Assembly: GCA_041621405.1 (NCBI GenBank)
Contig: JBFKAV010000002.1
Coordinates: 1 to 64,000, forward strand
Source: JBFKAV01 sp041621405
GTDB taxonomy: Bacteria > Pseudomonadota > Alphaproteobacteria > Rhodobacterales > Rhodobacteraceae
Length of the DNA: 64,000 bases
Reading direction: 5' to 3'
Position 1 is the first letter of the stretch. Each line of letters begins with the position of its first letter. The notes under the pieces were generated by a model. The model ran no database searches. It saw only the letters and a list, made by a program, of their open reading frames with translations, and was not told the DNA's origin. A program made the translations under genes and the position numbers. Shown piece after piece: positions 60,343 to 64,000 of the stretch.

Positions 60343-62108
60343 CAGTGTTCCCCGCGTACCGGCGACGGATCGTTCTGGGCTATGAAGTCCTCCGCCGCGC
60401 CGGGCACGCTGTAGTCGTAGGCCCAGCGGTAGACGAGCGGCAGCTCGTCGCCCCAGTTGCCGTGGCGTGGCGGGGTGTGCGGCGTCTGCCATTCGAGCGA
60501 GGCTGCGCGCCAGGGATTGGGGCCGGCTTCGCGGCCGTGGCGCAGGCTCCAGAAGATGTTGAACATGAACAGGATCTGCGCCGCGCCGACGACGAAGGCC
60601 GCGATGCTGATGAAGGCGTTTAGACCGTCAACCGGCGTCGAGAGATAGGGTGCGCTGCCGATCTCGGGATAGCGCCGCGGCACGCCGACCAGGCCCACGT
60701 AGTGCATCGGGAAGAAGATCGCGTAGGCGCCGACGAAGGTGACCCAGAAGTGAATCTGCCCCATCGCGTCGTTGAGCATCCGGCCGGTCACCTTGGGATA
60801 CCAGTGATAGATCGCGCCGAAGATCACCATGAGCGGCGCGACGCCCATCACCATGTGGAAGTGCGCGACAACGAACATGGTGTCCGACAGGGGCACGTCG
60901 ACGACGACGTTGCCGAGGAAGAGCCCGGTCAGCCCGCCGTTGACGAACGTGACGATGAAGGCGAGCGAGAAGAGCATCGGCAGCGTCAGGTGGATGTCGC
61001 CCTTCCAGAGCGTCAGCACCCAGTTGTAGACCTTGATCGCCGTCGGCACCGCAATGATCAGCGTCGTCGTGGCGAAGAAGAACCCGAACCAGGGATGCAT
61101 TCCCGAGACGTACATGTGGTGCGCCCAGACGATGAAGCTGAGCGCGCCGATGATGACGATCGCCCAGACCATCATCCGATAGCCGAAGATGTTTTTGCGC
61201 GCATGGACCGCAATCAGGTCCGACACGATGCCGAAGGCCGGCAGTGCGACGATGTAGACCTCGGGGTGGCCGAAGAACCAGAAGAGGTGCTGGAACACGA
61301 TCGGGCTGCCGCCGCCGTAGGAGAGCTGCTCGCCCATCTCGACCAGCGCCGGCATAAAGAACGAGGTGCCGAGCAGCCGGTCGAACAGCATCATCACGCA
61401 GGCGACGAAGAGCGCCGGAAACGCGAGTAGCGCCATCACCGTCGCGGTGAAGATGCCCCAGACCGTGAGCGGCATCCGCATCAGCGTCATGCCCCGGGTC
61501 CGCGCCTGCAGCACGGTGACGACGTAGTTCAGGCCGCCCATCGTGAAGCCGATGATGAAGAGGATGAGCGACAGCAGCATCAGGATGATGCCGCTGTCCT
61601 GCCCGCCCGGAGTGCCCGAAAGGATGGCCTGCGGCGGGTAGAGCGTCCAGCCCGCTCCGGTCGGTCCGCCCGGCACGAAGAAGCTCACGGTCAGGACGAG
61701 CACGGCGAGCAGGTAGACCCAGTAGCTCAGCATGTTGACGAACGGGAACACCATGTCCCGGGCGCCGACCATGAGCGGGATCAGGTAGTTGCCGAATCCG
61801 CCGAGAAAGATCGCGGTAAGCAGGTAGATCACCATGATCATGCCATGCATGGTAATGAACTGGTAGTAGGCCTCGGGCGCGAAGGCGAAGGTGTCTGGGA
61901 ACCCGAGCTGCAACCGCATCAGCCACGACAGGACGAGCGCCACCAGCCCGATTGCGACGGCGGTGCCGGAATACTGTATCGCGATGTACTTCGCGTCTTG
62001 CGAGAACACCCACTTGCCGATCCAGGAGTGGGCGTGCGGTGGGTGGACGTCGGGGACCTCGGCCGGCGGCACTTGGGTGTCGGGGCGATCATCGTAGACG
62101 TTTACCAT
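60342..62108 (-). CDS. coxN: Cytochrome c oxidase subunit I
   Basis: 588 residues with 12 helices. Copper B and crosslink motif FFGHPEVYIVALPAFG, HH in WAHHMYVSGMHP, K-channel Lys in PTAIKVYNW, haem His in VAHFHMVMG and the D-channel Asp in GARDMVFPFVN (the usual FPRxN has Phe for Arg here). The Glu in GHPEVY marks an A1-type heme-copper oxidase. It reduces O2 while pumping protons. Confidence 0.94.
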   Translation of the reverse strand: MVNVYDDRPDTQVPPAEVPDVHPPHAHSWIGKWVFSQDAKYIAIQYSGTAVAIGLVALVLSWLMRLQLGFPDTFAFAPEAYYQFITMHGMIMVIYLLTAIFLGGFGNYLIPLMVGARDMVFPFVNMLSYWVYLLAVLVLTVSFFVPGGPTGAGWTLYPPQAILSGTPGGQDSGIILMLLSLILFIIGFTMGGLNYVVTVLQARTRGMTLMRMPLTVWGIFTATVMALLAFPALFVACVMMLFDRLLGTSFFMPALVEMGEQLSYGGGSPIVFQHLFWFFGHPEVYIVALPAFGIVSDLIAVHARKNIFGYRMMVWAIVIIGALSFIVWAHHMYVSGMHPWFGFFFATTTLIIAVPTAIKVYNWVLTLWKGDIHLTLPMLFSLAFIVTFVNGGLTGLFLGNVVVDVPLSDTMFVVAHFHMVMGVAPLMVIFGAIYHWYPKVTGRMLNDAMGQIHFWVTFVGAYAIFFPMHYVGLVGVPRRYPEIGSAPYLSTPVDGLNAFISIAAFVVGAAQILFMFNIFWSLRHGREAGPNPWRAASLEWQTPHTPPRHGNWGDELPLVYRWAYDYSVPGAAEDFIAQNDPSPVRGEH

Positions 62109-62180
62109 CCGGTGCTTCTCCTTGCCCGCGAGGGGCGTGGCTTGTCGGGCGGCCGAGCAGCTTTGCGGCGACGGCCGCGG

Positions 62181-63023
62181 CTACTGGTCAGATTTGGCGG
62201 TCCTTATTCTCCTGTCCGTCGACAGATCGGCGAACGTCTTCTGCTCCTGCAGCCAGACTTGATAGTCCTCCTCCTCCACGACCTGAACATAGCCGCGCAT
62301 GAAGGCATGACCGACCCCGCAAAGCTCGGCGCAAAGGACCTCGAACTCGCCGGTGCGGGTCGGTGTGAACCAGAAAAACGTGACCATGCCCGGCACCATG
62401 TCCATCTTGGCGCGGAACTCGGGCACGTAGAAATTGTGCAAGACGTCGATCGACCGGAGCATCATCTTCACCGGGCGGTCGACCGGCAGGTAGAGGTCCG
62501 ACAACTCGACGATCACGTCGTCCTGGCCAAAGCTGTCATGCGGATTGACGCCGAGCGGGTTCTCGCCACTGATCAGGCGTGCGTCGGACGTGCCCAGGCG
62601 CCCGTCCTCGCCCGGGAGCCGGAAGCTCCAGTTCCACTGCTGGGCGAAGACCTCCACCTCGGTCGCGTCATCGGGCACCGTGACGAACTGCTTCCAGACG
62701 ATCAGGCCTGGCGCCAGCATCGCGGCCACACCGAGCCCCGTGACGACACTCAGCCAGATTTCGAGGCGCCGGTTCTCGGGGTCGAACTCGGCCTTCCGGC
62801 CGGGCTGGTGGCGAAAGCGCCAAACGCAATAGGCCATGAACAGGATCACCGCTGCGAAGACAATTCCGGTAATCCAGAACGTGATGACGAGGGTCGTGTC
62901 GATATAGCCCCAGTTCGACGCGATCGGCGTCCACCACCATGGGCTCAGCATGTGGAAGAGGATCGATCCCACGACGATGACGACTAGTGCGAGCGCGACG
63001 ACCATCAATTCGCCTTTCCACAT
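62181..63023 (-). CDS. coxM: Cytochrome c oxidase subunit II
   Basis: 280 residues from ATG 63023; ATG 63005 is also possible. Two membrane helices (about 8-30 and 45-70) precede a periplasmic cupredoxin domain with the CuA ligands H in SIDVLHNFYVPEF and CAELCGVGHAFM. It accepts electrons from cytochrome c. There is no fused cytochrome c domain. First gene of the oxidase operon, 72 bases before subunit I. Confidence 0.92.
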   Translation of the reverse strand: MWKGELMVVALALVVIVVGSILFHMLSPWWWTPIASNWGYIDTTLVITFWITGIVFAAVILFMAYCVWRFRHQPGRKAEFDPENRRLEIWLSVVTGLGVAAMLAPGLIVWKQFVTVPDDATEVEVFAQQWNWSFRLPGEDGRLGTSDARLISGENPLGVNPHDSFGQDDVIVELSDLYLPVDRPVKMMLRSIDVLHNFYVPEFRAKMDMVPGMVTFFWFTPTRTGEFEVLCAELCGVGHAFMRGYVQVVEEEDYQVWLQEQKTFADLSTDRRIRTAKSDQ

Positions 63024-63030
63024 CCCGACT

Positions 63031-63087
63031 GACAACCGAGGTTTGACGATCAGCGTCCGAACTCGGCCGAAAGAAATTCCGGTTGTC
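63031..63087 (-). promoter_or_regulatory. Inverted repeat in the coxM leader
   Basis: GACAACCG (63031-63038) and CGGTTGTC (63080-63087) are exact inverted arms; a weaker inner stem (CGAGGTTTGACG with CGTCCGAACTCG) fits between them. The base of the stem is about 8 bases from the coxM ATG, so folding could mask its ribosome site. Confidence 0.4.
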
Positions 63088-63219
63088 TTACCATGATTCC
63101 TAGGCCTTGCGTAGACTTTGGTCCATACGCATCTTCTGGGCGTCGATCCCGGCCGACGAACCGCGGACATCGCAGGATCGGGCCAAGTAGACCGATGTTT
63201 TCCGGCGGTGATTCGCGGC

Positions 63220-64000
63220 TCAGGCGGCCTTGGGCGGCTTCATTGCCCGTCGATAGAGATGCCAGGTGGCGTGCCCGAGGATCGGGAACACGAAGATCAA
63301 CCCGAGAAACAGCGGTATGGTCCCGACGACCAGCAGGACCGTGACGATCAGCCCCCACTTTGCGACCGCAACCGGGTTCTTCCTTGTGAGCTCCAACGAA
63401 GTCGCCACCGCTGCGGGCACCCCAACGTGGCGATCGAGGAGGAGTGGGATCGAGACGACCGTCATTGCGAGCGCACAGGCGGCGAAGACAAACCCCACGC
63501 CGCAGCCGACGATCAGCATCGCCCAGCCGGCCCCGGTCGTGAACACGTCGGCGAGGAAGGCGGTGACCGAGACCGGGGGCTCGGGCCCGAGCGTCAGGGC
63601 GTAGATGAGGTAGGCCGCGAGAACCCAGACGACGAAGAGGAGGACCAGCCCGAGGCCAACCGCCAGGATTGCCCCGATGGCAGGCGAGCCCAGAACACCG
63701 ATCGCAGCGCCGAAGCCCGCGGGCTCCCCCCGTTCGCGCCGCCGGCTCATCTCGTAAAGCCCGACCGCAGCGACGGGCCCGAGCAGCGCGAACCCCGACA
63801 TGAGCGGGAAAAGGAGAGGCAGCAGGTCGCGCTGGAAGGCGATGGCCGTAAGCACGAGTCCGATGATCGGATACAGGATGATAATGAAGATCACATCGGT
63901 GCGCAGCGCGAAGAAATCGTCTCGCCCTTTGCGGAGCGCGATCCAGAGATCTTCATCGTCGAGGGTCGCCACCACCGGCGGCGCCAGGTGGTCGCCCTCA
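63220..64000 (-). CDS. DUF2189-family membrane protein (partial at right edge)
   Basis: Multi-pass membrane protein with about six helices; DLWIALRKGRDDFFALRTDVIF and VVSIPLLLDRHVGVPAAVATSLELTRKNP are typical DUF2189 segments. A GTG lies at 63975, but the frame upstream to base 64000 still reads as family-like coding sequence, so the true start is outside the window. Function is unknown; it is separated by 196 bases from coxM. Confidence 0.78.
   Translation of the reverse strand, partial: EGDHLAPPVVATLDDEDLWIALRKGRDDFFALRTDVIFIIILYPIIGLVLTAIAFQRDLLPLLFPLMSGFALLGPVAAVGLYEMSRRRERGEPAGFGAAIGVLGSPAIGAILAVGLGLVLLFVVWVLAAYLIYALTLGPEPPVSVTAFLADVFTTGAGWAMLIVGCGVGFVFAACALAMTVVSIPLLLDRHVGVPAAVATSLELTRKNPVAVAKWGLIVTVLLVVGTIPLFLGLIFVFPILGHATWHLYRRAMKPPKAA

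Overview
This 64 kb window is high-GC, densely coded chromosomal DNA from an alphaproteobacterium, most likely of the Rhodobacteraceae/Roseobacter type. The evidence is gene content: irr divergent from fabA-fabB-fabI, a PcaQ-regulated pcaDCHG cluster, a SqrR/BigR-like persulfide sensor, a perfect FNR/FnrL box, and a coxMNOP-type oxidase. I see no rRNA, tRNA, CRISPR array, insertion sequence or phage gene, so the species cannot be named from this window.

Layout. (1) 1-19.1 kb is an extracellular polysaccharide locus. It holds a partial SIS-domain sugar-phosphate isomerase, a tandem pair of paralogous glycosyltransferase-like genes with a duplicated upstream element, a Wzc-like chain-length protein whose kinase P-loop has lost its lysine, a plus-strand operon (WecG-type transferase, two GT2 enzymes, ExoQ/WaaL-type polymerase, Wzx flippase, exported GH9 glucanase), a Wza/ExoF-type export protein, GtrA beside a membrane GT2, and a methyltransferase. 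(2) 19.3-21.8 kb: a SqrR-like repressor, an enolase-superfamily protein lacking two canonical acidic residues, and a GNAT acetyltransferase. (3) 21.8-32.9 kb is a catabolic island read mostly on the minus strand: pobA; pcaDCHG, a BKACE (DUF849) gene and pcaB, with pcaQ divergent; then an MFS exporter; then an alcohol dehydrogenase, a TmpA-like Fe/2-oxoglutarate oxygenase and a TmpB/PhnZ-like HD-domain diiron oxygenase, which together suggest trimethylaminoethylphosphonate degradation. (4) 33-45 kb is mixed metabolism: a PLP dehydratase/hydrolase/dehalogenase trio, FKBP, VOC protein, fabI-fabB-fabA, irr, Ldh2-type dehydrogenase plus NAD kinase, glyA, and an esterase. (5) 45.4-52.6 kb: a 91-aa protein with a P1B-5-like metal ATPase, a second enolase-superfamily enzyme with all catalytic residues, an FNR-box alcohol dehydrogenase with a phosphotransferase/P-loop fusion, and an L,D-transpeptidase. 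(6) 53-58.4 kb is a branched-chain 2-oxoacid dehydrogenase module (E1alpha, E1beta, E2; no E3) with a Leu/Val-type dehydrogenase and a class IV aminotransferase. (7) 58.5-63 kb is an alternative cytochrome c oxidase (subunits II, I, III-like, III, IV), followed by a DUF2189 membrane gene running off the right edge.

Most notable points: the TmpAB-like pair downstream of a pca operon in which a beta-keto acid cleavage enzyme may replace the usual PcaIJ/PcaF end steps; a two-hairpin intergenic repeat found twice with compensatory base changes; a conserved dyad upstream of both tandem glycosyltransferase-like genes; a near-consensus PcaQ box that includes the first two bases of the pcaQ start codon; a perfect FNR box; and a conserved protein whose most plausible start codon is ATT. 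All statements come from reading the sequence by eye; no database search was run.
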